NCBI GenBank assembly: GCA_963824225.1
Contig: CAWGOF010000001.1
Span: 62,001-126,000 of the forward strand
Origin: CAWGOF01 sp963824225
GTDB lineage: Bacteria; Acidobacteriota; Polarisedimenticolia; Polarisedimenticolales; Polarisedimenticolaceae
Direction of reading: 5' to 3'
DNA length: 64,000 nt
The notes under the pieces are model-generated. The model saw only the letters and a program-made list of their open reading frames with translations, had not been told where the DNA came from and ran no database searches. Shown in pieces: positions 22,422 through 30,560 of this stretch. The first letter of the stretch is position 1, and the number at the start of each line of letters is the position of its first letter. The translations under genes and the position numbers were made by a program.

Positions 22422-22549
22422 GAAAAGCCGCCGAACATGACCCAGTTGAGCCTGCGCCGATGAGCCCGTAGGAACTTGCTGGCGAAATTGCTGCCATCTC
22501 GCACCGACTCGCGTTGGTCGAAGTCGAGCGCGCCAGGTCGCGGTCGGAC

Positions 22550-23830
22550 ATGGACGAGGGACTGAAAAGGTCAGCGTCGCGCACCCGTATATTCGATGAT
22601 GGCCCTCGGGTCCACACCGGACCATTTCCGGGTACGACTCCGGAATACGGGGTTCTCAACGAGTCCGCAGACGCTGACTTCGCCCAAATCCGGGAGACGC
22701 TCGAATCGTGGTTCGAGCGGTACCCGTCTGAGCATCGCGCAGAGCCGCTCGGTCGGTTCCGTAGCCAGAACGACGTCAACTTCAACTCGGCCCTGTTCGA
22801 GCTTCTCCTACATGAGCTCCTGATCTGTCTGGGCTGCAAGGTCGAGGTGCATCCGGTGATGCCCACGGGGACGAAACGGCCGGATTTCAAGGCGACGGAT
22901 CCTGCGGGCGCGAGCTTCTACCTCGAGGCAGCCGTCGCCTACGACTCTGCGGCCATCAGCCCCGCCCACAAGCATCGGGCGGTCATCGAGTCGACGTTGA
23001 ACAGGCTCGCCGATGACCGGGTCCACCTCCACATGGAATGGGACCGCGACTCAGACCAACCGCCCCCTGTCGCGAAGTTCCGGGCGCGACTGGAGCGGAG
23101 GCTTCGCGAGCTCGGGACGGATGCCCTTTCGAACGCGTACGAGCTCGGGATCCCACTCTTCGTTGAGCGCTTCGATGAGGCTGGCTGGCGTTTTTCCGTA
23201 ACCGTCTCTGTCCGATCACCCAAGCTGCGCGGCACCCCACGCGTGCGGGCGATCGCGACGCAAGCGGAAGGGTTTTGGGAGGGAGAAACCTGGGAGTCGA
23301 TTCGTGACGCCATCGCGCACAAGGCAACCTACTACGGTGCGATCGATCTGCCGTTCGTCGTCGCAGTTCAGGCGGTCACTCGCAGCGGTATTCGAATCGA
23401 CGACATCGACGCGGACTGGGCGCTCTTCGGACAGACCGGTGTCCAGTTCACGGCTGGCCCCTTAGGCATGGACTTGACGACCGGAAAGGACGTGCGCGTG
23501 CCCAACGGTGCTTGGTATGGTCCTGAGGGAGCTCGGAACACGCGCGTGAGCGCGTCTTTGATCGTGAGCCAACTCTATCCGTGGAGCATTCCAAACGCGC
23601 CGGCCGTCCTCTATCACAACCCGTGGGCGGCGAAGCCGTACGGCTCCGTCCTGTGCCGGCTCGATCAGCGGGTGCCTCGTGACGGCCGAATGGAGTTCGT
23701 GAATGGACCGACCATCGGCGCAATCCTTGGCCTGTCCAGCGGCTGGCCGGGGCCGCGACCTTGGCGACCGAGGCCGGCTACGTCTCCTCCGGTGGCTCCA
23801 GATCCTCCGGAGGCCGATGGTCCTCAGTGA
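22550..23830 (+). CDS. Hypothetical protein with possible PD-(D/E)XK nuclease core
   Basis: 426 residues from ATG 22550; an in-frame TTG 36 bases upstream is the only alternative. Residues about 85-128 contain a helix with LLLHELLICLGCKVEVHP, then KRPDF (111-113 = PDF) and FYLEAAVA with Glu126, the order seen in PD-(D/E)XK nucleases. The lysine of the motif is replaced by Ala, so activity is doubtful. The C-terminal 25 residues are Pro-rich. Base composition is visibly lower in GC than the flanking operons. It stands alone after tRNA-Lys. It could be a defence or restriction remnant, but I do not recognise a named family. Confidence 0.65.
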   Translation: MDEGLKRSASRTRIFDDGPRVHTGPFPGTTPEYGVLNESADADFAQIRETLESWFERYPSEHRAEPLGRFRSQNDVNFNSALFELLLHELLICLGCKVEVHPVMPTGTKRPDFKATDPAGASFYLEAAVAYDSAAISPAHKHRAVIESTLNRLADDRVHLHMEWDRDSDQPPPVAKFRARLERRLRELGTDALSNAYELGIPLFVERFDEAGWRFSVTVSVRSPKLRGTPRVRAIATQAEGFWEGETWESIRDAIAHKATYYGAIDLPFVVAVQAVTRSGIRIDDIDADWALFGQTGVQFTAGPLGMDLTTGKDVRVPNGAWYGPEGARNTRVSASLIVSQLYPWSIPNAPAVLYHNPWAAKPYGSVLCRLDQRVPRDGRMEFVNGPTIGAILGLSSGWPGPRPWRPRPATSPPVAPDPPEADGPQ

Positions 23831-23930
23831 GCCGCTCATCCTCTGCGTTGCCACGGTCCCGAAAAGCAAGGTTTTGGGAGGCCTCTCGGGGTGGTGGGGC
23901 GCCGCCTGGCCCGCCCAGATCACGGCGCCG

Positions 23931-23936
23931 TATACT
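23931..23936 (+). promoter_or_regulatory. Candidate -10 box for the toxin-antitoxin pair
   Basis: TATACT, close to the consensus -10, about 110 bases before the antitoxin start; the -35 region (TGGCCC, 18 bp upstream) is weak. Confidence 0.3.
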
Positions 23937-24044
23937 TCCCCGCGTGCAGGATCTGTCGACCGTAGCGACTCCAACGCAAGGGTTGGCAGAAAACACGCGA
24001 CGTTGCAGGCTCGGAGCGCGTCGAACCGACGGGGACGGTAGCCC

Positions 24045-24521
24045 ATGACCGCCGTGGCGATTCCGTTGGATCAGTGGGAGCTTCGGTTCCATGAAGCCAT
24101 GGCCGCTCTTCTTCGCGCGAGAGATGCCATCAGGCGGCAGGCTGGAATCCTCGGATTAGCACCACGCTTCTGGTCAGTCGCCCGCGATCTGAAGAACCTA
24201 ACGAACACCTTCGAAGTCATGCTGGCTGCTCCTGATGGGGTCCTCGATGAAGCCGCGCTTCGGAGTTTCGCAGAACGCACCAGCAGACTTGTGCGCGAGA
24301 TCCGCGAACTCATTGACGTAGCCAAGCGACGCGGGCTCACCAACCGGACCTTGACGGCCGGATCTCTGAACGCGATTCGCCTTGCAGGCGAGAAACTCGA
24401 CGACTACCTCGACGTTCTTGAGCTCTCAACCGACCCGGAAGTGGAGAAGCTGATCCGGGAAGGAAAACAAGACTTCGCGGACGGACGCGGTGTATCTCTT
24501 GAGTCGCTGCGCCAAGAGTGA
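24045..24521 (+). CDS. Probable antitoxin of a type II toxin-antitoxin pair
   Basis: 158 residues, mostly helical. The C-terminal tail (EVEKLIREGKQDFADGRGVSLESLRQE region) resembles the toxin-binding tails of antitoxins that pair with RelE/ParE toxins, where a short helix is followed by an Sx-Leu-Glu-x-Leu strand. The first 120 residues show no known DNA-binding motif, so this is longer than most such antitoxins. Its stop overlaps the toxin start (GTGA), which implies coupled translation. No clear ribosome site precedes the ATG. GC is lower than in the surrounding operons, consistent with transfer. Confidence 0.65.
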   Translation: MTAVAIPLDQWELRFHEAMAALLRARDAIRRQAGILGLAPRFWSVARDLKNLTNTFEVMLAAPDGVLDEAALRSFAERTSRLVREIRELIDVAKRRGLTNRTLTAGSLNAIRLAGEKLDDYLDVLELSTDPEVEKLIREGKQDFADGRGVSLESLRQE

Positions 24522-24790
24522 GCGACGGCTTCAGCATCGAACTGAGCCAGCAAGCCGCTAGCTACCTCAAGCGCCTGTCCCCGCAGCAGCAAGACCGAAT
24601 AACAGAGAAACTGAAGGAGGCGAGTGTTAATCCAGTCGAGGTGTCGAAGCGTCTCGTAAACCGTTGCGGGCATCGACGACTTCGCGTCGGTGACCTGCGG
24701 ATCCTATTCGAGATCGACACCGAGCGTCGCAAGTTGATGGTCACCGCCATTCTTCCTCGCGGAGATGCGTACAAGCACTCGAAGAAGTAG
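24518..24790 (+). CDS. RelE/ParE-family toxin
   Basis: 90 residues from GTG 24518. It shows the RelE-fold order: FSIELSQQAASYLKRLSPQQQDRITEKL (helical pair), a KRLVNRCGHRRLRVGDLRILFEID core (the RxGDYRI-like strand), and VTAILPRGDAYKHSKK at the end. RelE toxins cleave mRNA at the ribosome; ParE toxins poison gyrase. The basic RxGDLRI and terminal His/Lys residues favour a RelE-type nuclease, but the subtype is unproven. Overlaps the antitoxin by 4 bp. Confidence 0.8.
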   Translation: MSDGFSIELSQQAASYLKRLSPQQQDRITEKLKEASVNPVEVSKRLVNRCGHRRLRVGDLRILFEIDTERRKLMVTAILPRGDAYKHSKK

Positions 24791-24919
24791 TCGGTTCCCG
24801 CGGGGCGCCGCCCCTTGAAGGCCGGGCGGAGCAAGCCATGCCGCGCTGTTTAGAACCGACCTGGCACAGCACGGCTCCTCGCCGGGTAGCTTCTAACCGT
24901 CCTGACTGCCGGTGTTGCT

Positions 24920-25113
24920 GTGTTCGCCACTACCGTTGTCTTCCGTGGAGTCGGAGATCGGCACGCAGAGTACGTCGCCCGCGGGATCGGCGTTCGTCGT
25001 GTTCGCGAGAAGGTGCGGTCTGGCCAGTTCCTTCCGCTCAACCTTGCGCTCGTCGGATATACGCGGGGCAAGTACGTGTTCTGTGAACCGCGGAACCCGA
25101 ACCCCTCGCCCGA
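24920..25113 (+). pseudogene. 5' part of a small gene split by the IS256-family element
   Basis: Reading from GTG 24920 (MFATTVVFRGVGDRHAEYV...) the frame reaches ...EPRNPNPSP at the insertion point. Joining base 25113 to 26549, which removes the element and one copy of the 8-bp target repeat, continues the same frame through EAIIVNEDEVVSITTYRTLQ to the stop at 26624, giving 89 residues. The intact product has no family I recognise. The ORF reads from left to right, opposite to the transposase. Confidence 0.7.
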
Positions 25114-26540
25114 GGGAATGTCCCATCGGCCGTTGAAAGTGACGAGCGGTTCCGACACCGGTTCTACGCGACCTGCTGGGCACTGTCCAGCGTGTTCTGG
25201 TTGACGATGGCTTCGAGAGCGGCGATCAGCTGAGGCATCTCCTTGTGACCCCTGACGCGGCGGAATCGCTTCTCGGCCTCGGCGAGTGCGGTCACGCACC
25301 ACCGACGGGCCATCGTTCCACTGCGCCAGTTTTTGACGTTGCGCACGACCCGCTGGATCGTCCCCTGGAGATTCTCGATCGGATTCGTCGACCGCAGCGT
25401 CCGCAGCAGCCCGCCACCGAGACCGAGCCGGATCACCGTGAGGGTTTCGTCGAGTCCCTCACGGATCGATCGGGCAGCGTCGGGATGATCGTCGTCGAGA
25501 CGCGTGGCCAACTGCTGCAGGCGATGCCGAGCCGTGTCGACCTTACCCGACTTCCACGCTCGGACGATCGCAGCCTTCACCCACGCACGACGGTTTTCCG
25601 GGAGGTGCTCGGCGACGTTGCGCAGCTTGTGGATCTGGCAGCGCTGCACAATCGCCCACTCGCCAAACGTCGTTCGAATCGCCTTGCGCAGCCCCTTGCC
25701 GCCGTCGATCACGAACAGCCGTGCCCGCTCGACCACCAGCCCCCGATCGATGAGGTCCCGGAACAGCGAGCGGCACACCTGCTCGCTCTCGGTCGTCCCC
25801 ACGGCGACGCCCAAGACGTGCTTCTTGCCCGACGTGTCGATCCCCAGCGCGACCAACAGCATGTGATCGCCGAGCGCGGTCCCGTCGATCAGGAGCACCG
25901 GCAGGTCGATCCCTTCGAGCGAACGCGACAGGAACGACTGGGTCTGCTGCGTCGTGCGGGCCTGGAACTGTCGGCTCACGCTCGATCGGCGAGTCCCACG
26001 TGCCGACACACCCGCCGGCAACGGCTCGAGGCTCCGCTCGTAGCCCCGTTGGCTGACCCCGAGCAGGATCTGCTCGACGACACGATCCCGCAGCGGATCC
26101 TCGTCGGCCATTCGACGCCAGGTCCCCAGCTCAATCTCCTCACCCTCGATGCTTCGGATCCGCGGCTTCTTCACGCGAATCTTTCGCCCTCCGAACACCA
26201 GACGGCCCTCGTCGTGTCCGTGTCGGTAGGCTCGCCGATCCGGCATCGGCTGGTGCTTGGGGCCACAGATCGTGGCCCGATCGTCCTCCAGCATCTCGGT
26301 GAACACCTCGAGGCCGGCGGTCAGGACGAGCTCGCGCAGCGCCGTTCGGGCGTCCAGGATCACCCCGACGAGCCGAGATTGTCTCGTCGGAGCCGACCTC
26401 CCCGGGCCAAACGTGCCTTTCGCGGAAGCCTTCCTCGTGCGATTCTTCCTCATGGCGGTGGTCTCCTTGTTTCATGCAACCCGATGATGTCATCGGGTCG
26501 GAGACCGCCGTCAACTTTCAACGCTCAGAGGGACATCGCC
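25114..26540. mobile_element. IS256-family insertion sequence with 8-bp target duplication
   Basis: 1427 bp. The left end reads GGGAATGTCCC and the right end, inverted, GGCGATGTCCC. Similarity continues inward through CGTTGAAAGT, then GACG and GCGGT, then TCCGAC. TCGCCCGA flanks both sides (25106-25113 and 26541-26548); identity actually covers 12 bp (CCTCGCCCGAGG), so the exact ends could shift by up to 2 bases. It carries one transposase gene on the minus strand. Confidence 0.85.
25164..26453 (-). CDS. IS256-family (mutator-type) DDE transposase
   Basis: 429 residues, full length for the family. The catalytic triad is visible: Asp in LPVLLIDGTALGDH, Asp in LFVIDGGKGLRKAI, and Glu in RSTNPIENL, with the C-terminal WCVTALAEAEKRFRRVRGH region also typical. 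The CQIHKLRN motif between the second Asp and the Glu is present. There are no frameshifts, so the element may still be active. It moves the insertion sequence by DDE chemistry at the inverted repeats. Confidence 0.93.
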   Translation of the reverse strand: MRKNRTRKASAKGTFGPGRSAPTRQSRLVGVILDARTALRELVLTAGLEVFTEMLEDDRATICGPKHQPMPDRRAYRHGHDEGRLVFGGRKIRVKKPRIRSIEGEEIELGTWRRMADEDPLRDRVVEQILLGVSQRGYERSLEPLPAGVSARGTRRSSVSRQFQARTTQQTQSFLSRSLEGIDLPVLLIDGTALGDHMLLVALGIDTSGKKHVLGVAVGTTESEQVCRSLFRDLIDRGLVVERARLFVIDGGKGLRKAIRTTFGEWAIVQRCQIHKLRNVAEHLPENRRAWVKAAIVRAWKSGKVDTARHRLQQLATRLDDDHPDAARSIREGLDETLTVIRLGLGGGLLRTLRSTNPIENLQGTIQRVVRNVKNWRSGTMARRWCVTALAEAEKRFRRVRGHKEMPQLIAALEAIVNQNTLDSAQQVA

Positions 26541-26624
26541 TCGCCCGAGGCGATCATCGTTAACGAGGATGAGGTCGTGTCGATTACGACGTACCGGACG
26601 CTGCAGAACGGCACGGGGGACTGA
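26541..26624 (+). pseudogene. 3' part of the small gene split by the IS256-family element
   Basis: Continues the frame of 24920-25113 once the element is removed and encodes EAIIVNEDEVVSITTYRTLQ plus a short tail to TGA at 26622-26624. The next ORF starts 2 bases later. Confidence 0.65.
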
Positions 26625-26626
26625 CC

Positions 26627-26722
26627 ATGCGCCTCGGGTTGATCTTCGGCGCCGTGTTCGTCGTGCTCGGGCTGGCGATACTCGTCTGGCGGCTGTGGCG
26701 AGGAAGACGAGGACGACCTTGA
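26627..26722 (+). CDS. 31-residue single-helix membrane microprotein
   Basis: ATG 26627, two bases after the split gene's stop. It is one hydrophobic helix (LGLIFGAVFVVLGLAILVW) followed by a strongly basic tail (RLWRGRRGRP), as in small inner-membrane proteins with a cytoplasmic basic end. Its stop overlaps the TTG start of the next gene. It is short enough that chance cannot be excluded. Confidence 0.4.
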   Translation: MRLGLIFGAVFVVLGLAILVWRLWRGRRGRP

Positions 26723-27135
26723 CACTCCGCGACCGCCTCGGCAACGAGCACGCGGCGACGGTCGAGAGCCGCGACGGTCGGGCCGTGCTCGTCGTCGAGG
26801 GCGTGGAAGCCGGCAGCTTCGAGGTCAAGCTTGCCGGCTATCAACTCGTCGAGGCAACGAGCGAGGAGCACGAGGCGCTCAGTCGCCTGGGGATCGTCTT
26901 CGCGCCAACGGCCCACCGGTTGAAGCTCCGGAAGCGAGAGGGCGGCTGGGTCGACTCGCAGTTGTTGGACGACGACCCGCGACGAATCGTCGAAGGGGAG
27001 ACGATGTGGAATCTCTGCCCGGCGACGTTTCCGAGCTTCAAGCACCGGTACACCGCGTACAGATCAGGACCCGAAGCGATTTGCCTTCTGGTTGCCTGCG
27101 GCTTCGCGTTCGGACCCTGGGAGGGCGAACTCTAG
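26719..27135 (+). CDS. Hypothetical protein (about 138 aa)
   Basis: Begins at TTG 26719 (overlapping the microprotein stop) after AGACGAGG; GTG 26695 is an in-frame alternative. The soluble N-terminal half (DRLGNEHAATVESRDGRAVLVVEGVEAG) looks like small beta strands; the C-terminal half contains GWVDSQLLDDDPRRIVEGETMWNLCPA and ends in a hydrophobic stretch (ICLLVACGFAFG). No known domain is recognised. The three small genes from 24920 to 27135 appear to form one coupled unit, now interrupted by the insertion sequence. Confidence 0.5.
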   Translation: MTLRDRLGNEHAATVESRDGRAVLVVEGVEAGSFEVKLAGYQLVEATSEEHEALSRLGIVFAPTAHRLKLRKREGGWVDSQLLDDDPRRIVEGETMWNLCPATFPSFKHRYTAYRSGPEAICLLVACGFAFGPWEGEL

Positions 27136-27330
27136 ATGGACGTTCGATCGTGGCGCTCGTGCTCGCGGTACAGCCGCGCGCTCGTGGACGTACTGGGCGC
27201 AGTAGTCGATGCCGCCGACCGCGAGTCCCGGCAGCTCGAAGCGCTGCAACTACGGCAGGCCGGGCGGACCTACGCGGAGATCGCCGAGCAGGTCGGGCTC
27301 TCCGTGCATACAGTCAAGCGGTTGCTGTGA
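27136..27330 (+). CDS. Short helix-turn-helix protein (64 aa)
   Basis: ATG follows immediately after the previous TAG. The C-terminal half (LRQAGRTYAEIAEQVGLSVHTVKRLL) is a clear helix-turn-helix of the LuxR/sigma region-4 or resolvase type; the N-terminal half is short and Arg/Ser rich. It lacks any sensing domain and could be a stand-alone regulator or the remnant of a longer one. Confidence 0.5.
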   Translation: MDVRSWRSCSRYSRALVDVLGAVVDAADRESRQLEALQLRQAGRTYAEIAEQVGLSVHTVKRLL

Positions 27331-27374
27331 GAGACCGGGGAAATCGTAGCCCAACGCGATCGCGCCTAGCCTAC

Positions 27375-27524
27375 CAAGACGGTGTGATCACCGAGGCCGG
27401 CAAGGTGATCGATTTCGCCGACCCCAAGCGACCCGACCCGATCGGGATCACGATCGGTGCGAACGGCGACCCGTGGTACGCGGAATCCCTCGTGGACAGC
27501 GTCGCCACCTTCAAGCTGCGCTGA
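27375..27524 (+). pseudogene. Remnant of a Vgb/NHL-type beta-propeller protein
   Basis: The frame ending at the TGA 27522-27524 reads GKVIDFADPKRPDPIGITIG, then GDPWYAESLVDSVATFKLR. That is one propeller blade of the streptogramin-lyase/NHL kind (PxGIT-x-GxxGxxWxxE). No start codon or other blades are present, so only a 3' fragment remains. Confidence 0.4.
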
Positions 27525-27546
27525 CCGAGAGGAGCGAGCGGCTCGA

Positions 27547-27882
27547 TCAGGCCACGAGCAGCGCGTTGAGCTTGTCTTCCACGACCTGACGGGGCACGAC
27601 GCCGACGACGTGATCGACGACCTCGCCGTTGCGGAAGAACAGCAGCGTGGGGATCGATTCGATCCCGTAGCGGGCGGCGATCGATGGCTGCTCGTCGACG
27701 TTGACCCTGCCAATCTTCGCCGAGCCGTCGTACTTCTCCGCCAGCTGCTCGATCATCGGCTCGATCCGCCGGCACGGATCGCACCACGCGGCCCAGAAAT
27801 CGACGAGCGCGGGCCCATCACTGGCCAGGATGTTGCGCCCGAAACCCTCTTCGGTTAGCGTCACGATCGCGTTGCGTTTCAT
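27547..27882 (-). CDS. trxA: Thioredoxin with WCDPC active site
   Basis: 111 residues, standard length. The thioredoxin core is FWAAWCDPCRRIEPMIEQLA, with the usual central Gly of WCGPC replaced by Asp, followed by the cis-Pro loop SIPTLLFF. It reduces disulfides in the cytoplasm (no signal peptide). ATG 27882 follows GGGAGGAACGTTCC. The Asp between the cysteines should change the redox potential. A sigma-54-like promoter precedes it at 27911. It stands alone at the right border of the island. Confidence 0.92.
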   Translation of the reverse strand: MKRNAIVTLTEEGFGRNILASDGPALVDFWAAWCDPCRRIEPMIEQLAEKYDGSAKIGRVNVDEQPSIAARYGIESIPTLLFFRNGEVVDHVVGVVPRQVVEDKLNALLVA

Positions 27883-27910
27883 GGAACGTTCCTCCCGACC
27901 ATCACGCATT

Positions 27911-27926
27911 ATCAAGTCGCGTGCCA
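27911..27926 (-). promoter_or_regulatory. Candidate sigma-54 promoter upstream of trxA
   Basis: The minus strand reads TGGCACG-CGAC-TTGAT: a perfect -24 element and correct spacing, with the -12 C replaced by A. It would start transcription about 19 bases before the ATG. The overlapping TTGATAAT could instead serve as a sigma-70 -10. Confidence 0.4.
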
Positions 27927-28076
27927 AGGGAGTTGCGGTCGGAGTCGGCGCGTTTCCGGATACGTCCCGTCCGGCGGAGTGGGATCGCTGCCGGGATTTC
28001 GGCAACTGCCGAGAATCGCACAACGCGGCCGAGCGGGGCTGGCCAAGACGCCCCCCGGAGGAGTACGTTTCGACCC

Positions 28077-28412
28077 GTGGATCAGACCCGCATGACGCGA
28101 CGCGACCAAGTCGCTTTCGCAGTTCGTTTGATCGGCACGGTCGTCGGGCTCAGCCTCGTGGCCTGGGCCTTCGCCACCTCCTCCTGGCGGCGCGGGATGA
28201 CGCTCGCACTTCTCTTCGCGGTCGTCGTGGGCGGCGCCGTCGTGTACCACCTGCTGACGTCGCTGGCCCGGTGTCCCGCGTGCCGAGCCAGGACCGTCAA
28301 TCTGACGATCGGACGCGCCAGCGAGAAGGGCAAGCTGTTCCGCTGTCGTCGGTGCGGAGCGGTGGCCTACCTGAGAGAAGGGTTCTCGTGGCAGCGCGAG
28401 ACGACCGGGTGA
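28077..28412 (+). CDS. Two-helix membrane protein with C-terminal zinc ribbon
   Basis: 111 residues from GTG 28077 (ATG 28092 is an in-frame alternative; CCGGAGGAG lies about 10 bases before the GTG). Two membrane helices (VRLIGTVVGLSLVAWAFA and LALLFAVVVGGAVVYHLL) are followed by a CPAC...CRRC zinc ribbon of about 25 residues facing the cytoplasm. There is no named family. Divergent from trxA. Confidence 0.6.
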   Translation: MDQTRMTRRDQVAFAVRLIGTVVGLSLVAWAFATSSWRRGMTLALLFAVVVGGAVVYHLLTSLARCPACRARTVNLTIGRASEKGKLFRCRRCGAVAYLREGFSWQRETTG

Positions 28413-28428
28413 GGCGTACCGGCGATTC

Positions 28429-30507
28429 CTACGGGCAGGTGAGCGCGGGGGCGTGGCCCTCGTCGCGGGAGCCGACCTGCGAGGGTCCGCCCGAGTCGTA
28501 GGTTCCGAAACGGCACGACGCGTTCACGCCACGGACGAGGTAGAAGAGGCCGGCGCCAGCCCCGGGCGTCGCCGGAGCCCAAGCCGTTGTATCCGCCGAG
28601 TTGTTCTCGGCGCACCCGGTGACCGCGGCGCCGGCAGAGGCACCCGAGCGGAGCGCATTCAGGTTGCCGTGCACGACATCGTAGGCCGTGGCGCCGCTCG
28701 CGGCGTTCCAGCGCAGGGCGAAGGGCGACTCGAAGCGCAGGCCGGTCACGGCTCCGAGGGGCGTGATCGCCGGATCGCACAGGTTCGGCAGGTCGCGCGA
28801 CGGCGGCGCGAACTGGTGCCAGCTCGCGGCTCCGTCGGGAAGACGGCCATGGCTCGTGTTCGACGGCTGGGGACCGTAGTCGACGTAGTCCTGGCCCACG
28901 CTGCCCGCGGACCGGCTCAGGACGACGACGTCGTCCCCGTCGATGTCGAAGCCGAACCCGAGCGCCGTCTCATCGACCGACAACCTCCCGCCCGGGGCGA
29001 TCGTGCTCCCCGCGGGGAACGCGTAACGCACGGGCGTGGCACTGCTATCCGAGAGATTCCAACCCGTGATGTCGACCGTGCTCCCGCCGCGGTTGTACAG
29101 CTCGATCCAGTCCGGAGCGCCGGGGAGTGAGCTCGCGGTGAAGATCTCGTTGATGCATACCGGAGAGAACAGGACCGCGGCGTTGTTCGACGCCGCGGGC
29201 GAGGGCGACGCCAGGTACTCCGGTCGGTCCGCGGTGTCGGGCCGGTAGCCGAACGACACGTTGGCGCTCTGCGGTCCGTACGTGAAACCGTGGATCAGCA
29301 CGTTTCCATGGTCGACCGACTCGAAGAGCCCGACCTCGCCCTCCGCCGCCGCGAGACGGAACGTCGCGTGGAGCGAACCCTGCCCGGGCTCGCCGTCGCA
29401 CCACACGAGAACGAACGCCCCGGGATTGAGCGTCATCGACGGCAGCGTCCACTTGGTCGTGTCCGAGAGATCGTCGGTCAGCACCATGCCGCCGAGGTTC
29501 ACCGGATACGGGCCAGGGTTGCGGATCTCGAGCCAGTCGTCGTTCTGCCCGAACGGGTCGACGATCCCGCCCTGGTTCAGCGCCACGATCTCGTTGATCC
29601 GCAGCGTGGGTGCGACGTGGCCGACGGTGTAGGCGAAGTACTCGACCGGCGCTGCGGGCGGATCGGTCGAGGTTTGCGGCAACGAATCGGTGGCGGCGAT
29701 GTAGTAGCGCACGAGCGTGGCCGTGGGCTTGGACGGGATCGTGGCCCCGAAGACCGAGTCCCCCGCGATCCCGTCGCCGTGCAGCCCGTCGTCGAACATC
29801 GGCTGCGCGATGAACCCCGACCCGACGTCGACCCGCAGGTCGACGACGAGCGACGGCTGATCGTCCGCGACCCGGGTCGTGACCGTCACGCTGTCGGTCG
29901 AGCGGGGCAGGTGTATGCTGCGCTGCGTGTCCGTGATCGCCGGAGCCGGATCGTCGAGGTACACGCTGTTCTGCGCGCCCGGCGTCCCTCCCGGCGGAGC
30001 GCTCGCGGCCCAGCTCGATGCGGCCGCATTGTCGAGCGCGGGATTGCGCAGCTCGAGCGACGGGCCGTTGCCGTCGGCCTGGGTCGGCCACGGGGCGCTC
30101 GCCGTGTAGCTCACCGTGTCGACGAGTGTGTTCGTGACGCTGAACACGCGGACCTGGTCCGTCGTGTTCCCCAGGCCGAACCCATCGCCGAAGGCGTCGG
30201 CGTTCACTCCCGTGACCCCGGGGTGGGCTGCGGCGAAGGCCAGGGCGTCACCCGCGACGACGAGATACTCGCCCGGATCGAGCACGCCCGAGAGCTGGCA
30301 GCGCAGGTGCGAGCTGTCGTCGTCGAGCAGATACCAGCCGGTCAGGTCGACGGCCGCGGGACCCGTGTTGACCAGCTCGACGTACTCGACGTCCGGCGAT
30401 CCGGGGGAGTTGTACATGATCTCGTTGATCACGATCGCGGCGCGCACGGGGACCACGCTCGAAAGCGCGAGCGTCAGAAGGACAACCGGACCGCGGGGGA
30501 CGCGCAT
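28429..30507 (-). CDS. Secreted lamin-tail-domain protein
   Basis: 692 residues with an N-terminal signal peptide (VVLLTLALSSVVPVRA). Three lamin-tail (LTD) modules are visible, each starting with an IVINEIMYN-like strand and containing an Asp-Trp-(I/L)-Glu-Leu or Glu-Tyr-Val-Glu-Leu core and a later GW-L-D-(D/S) turn: about 24-150, 305-400 and 460-550. An immunoglobulin-like segment lies between the first two. The C-terminal 110 residues (LRWNAASGATAYDVVHGNL... to ALTCP) match the end module of the thrombospondin-repeat proteins at 48-56 kb. LTD proteins are usually extracellular, often joined to nucleases or adhesins; no catalytic domain is seen here. Confidence 0.8.
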   Translation of the reverse strand: MRVPRGPVVLLTLALSSVVPVRAAIVINEIMYNSPGSPDVEYVELVNTGPAAVDLTGWYLLDDDSSHLRCQLSGVLDPGEYLVVAGDALAFAAAHPGVTGVNADAFGDGFGLGNTTDQVRVFSVTNTLVDTVSYTASAPWPTQADGNGPSLELRNPALDNAAASSWAASAPPGGTPGAQNSVYLDDPAPAITDTQRSIHLPRSTDSVTVTTRVADDQPSLVVDLRVDVGSGFIAQPMFDDGLHGDGIAGDSVFGATIPSKPTATLVRYYIAATDSLPQTSTDPPAAPVEYFAYTVGHVAPTLRINEIVALNQGGIVDPFGQNDDWLEIRNPGPYPVNLGGMVLTDDLSDTTKWTLPSMTLNPGAFVLVWCDGEPGQGSLHATFRLAAAEGEVGLFESVDHGNVLIHGFTYGPQSANVSFGYRPDTADRPEYLASPSPAASNNAAVLFSPVCINEIFTASSLPGAPDWIELYNRGGSTVDITGWNLSDSSATPVRYAFPAGSTIAPGGRLSVDETALGFGFDIDGDDVVVLSRSAGSVGQDYVDYGPQPSNTSHGRLPDGAASWHQFAPPSRDLPNLCDPAITPLGAVTGLRFESPFALRWNAASGATAYDVVHGNLNALRSGASAGAAVTGCAENNSADTTAWAPATPGAGAGLFYLVRGVNASCRFGTYDSGGPSQVGSRDEGHAPALTCP

Positions 30508-30560
30508 GCGCGTATGTCATACACCGCGCGGGCGCACTTGCCCACGAATTCAGGTCCGCT

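Noticed and set aside
24838..25086. Short frames overlapping the split gene
   Set aside because: No ribosome site, and only the 24920 frame continues across the rejoined insertion site.
22422..27546. Search for a tRNA-Lys 3'-end duplicate marking an integrated element
   Set aside because: No copy of GGTTCGAATCC or the acceptor end was seen in the window and no integrase gene is present.
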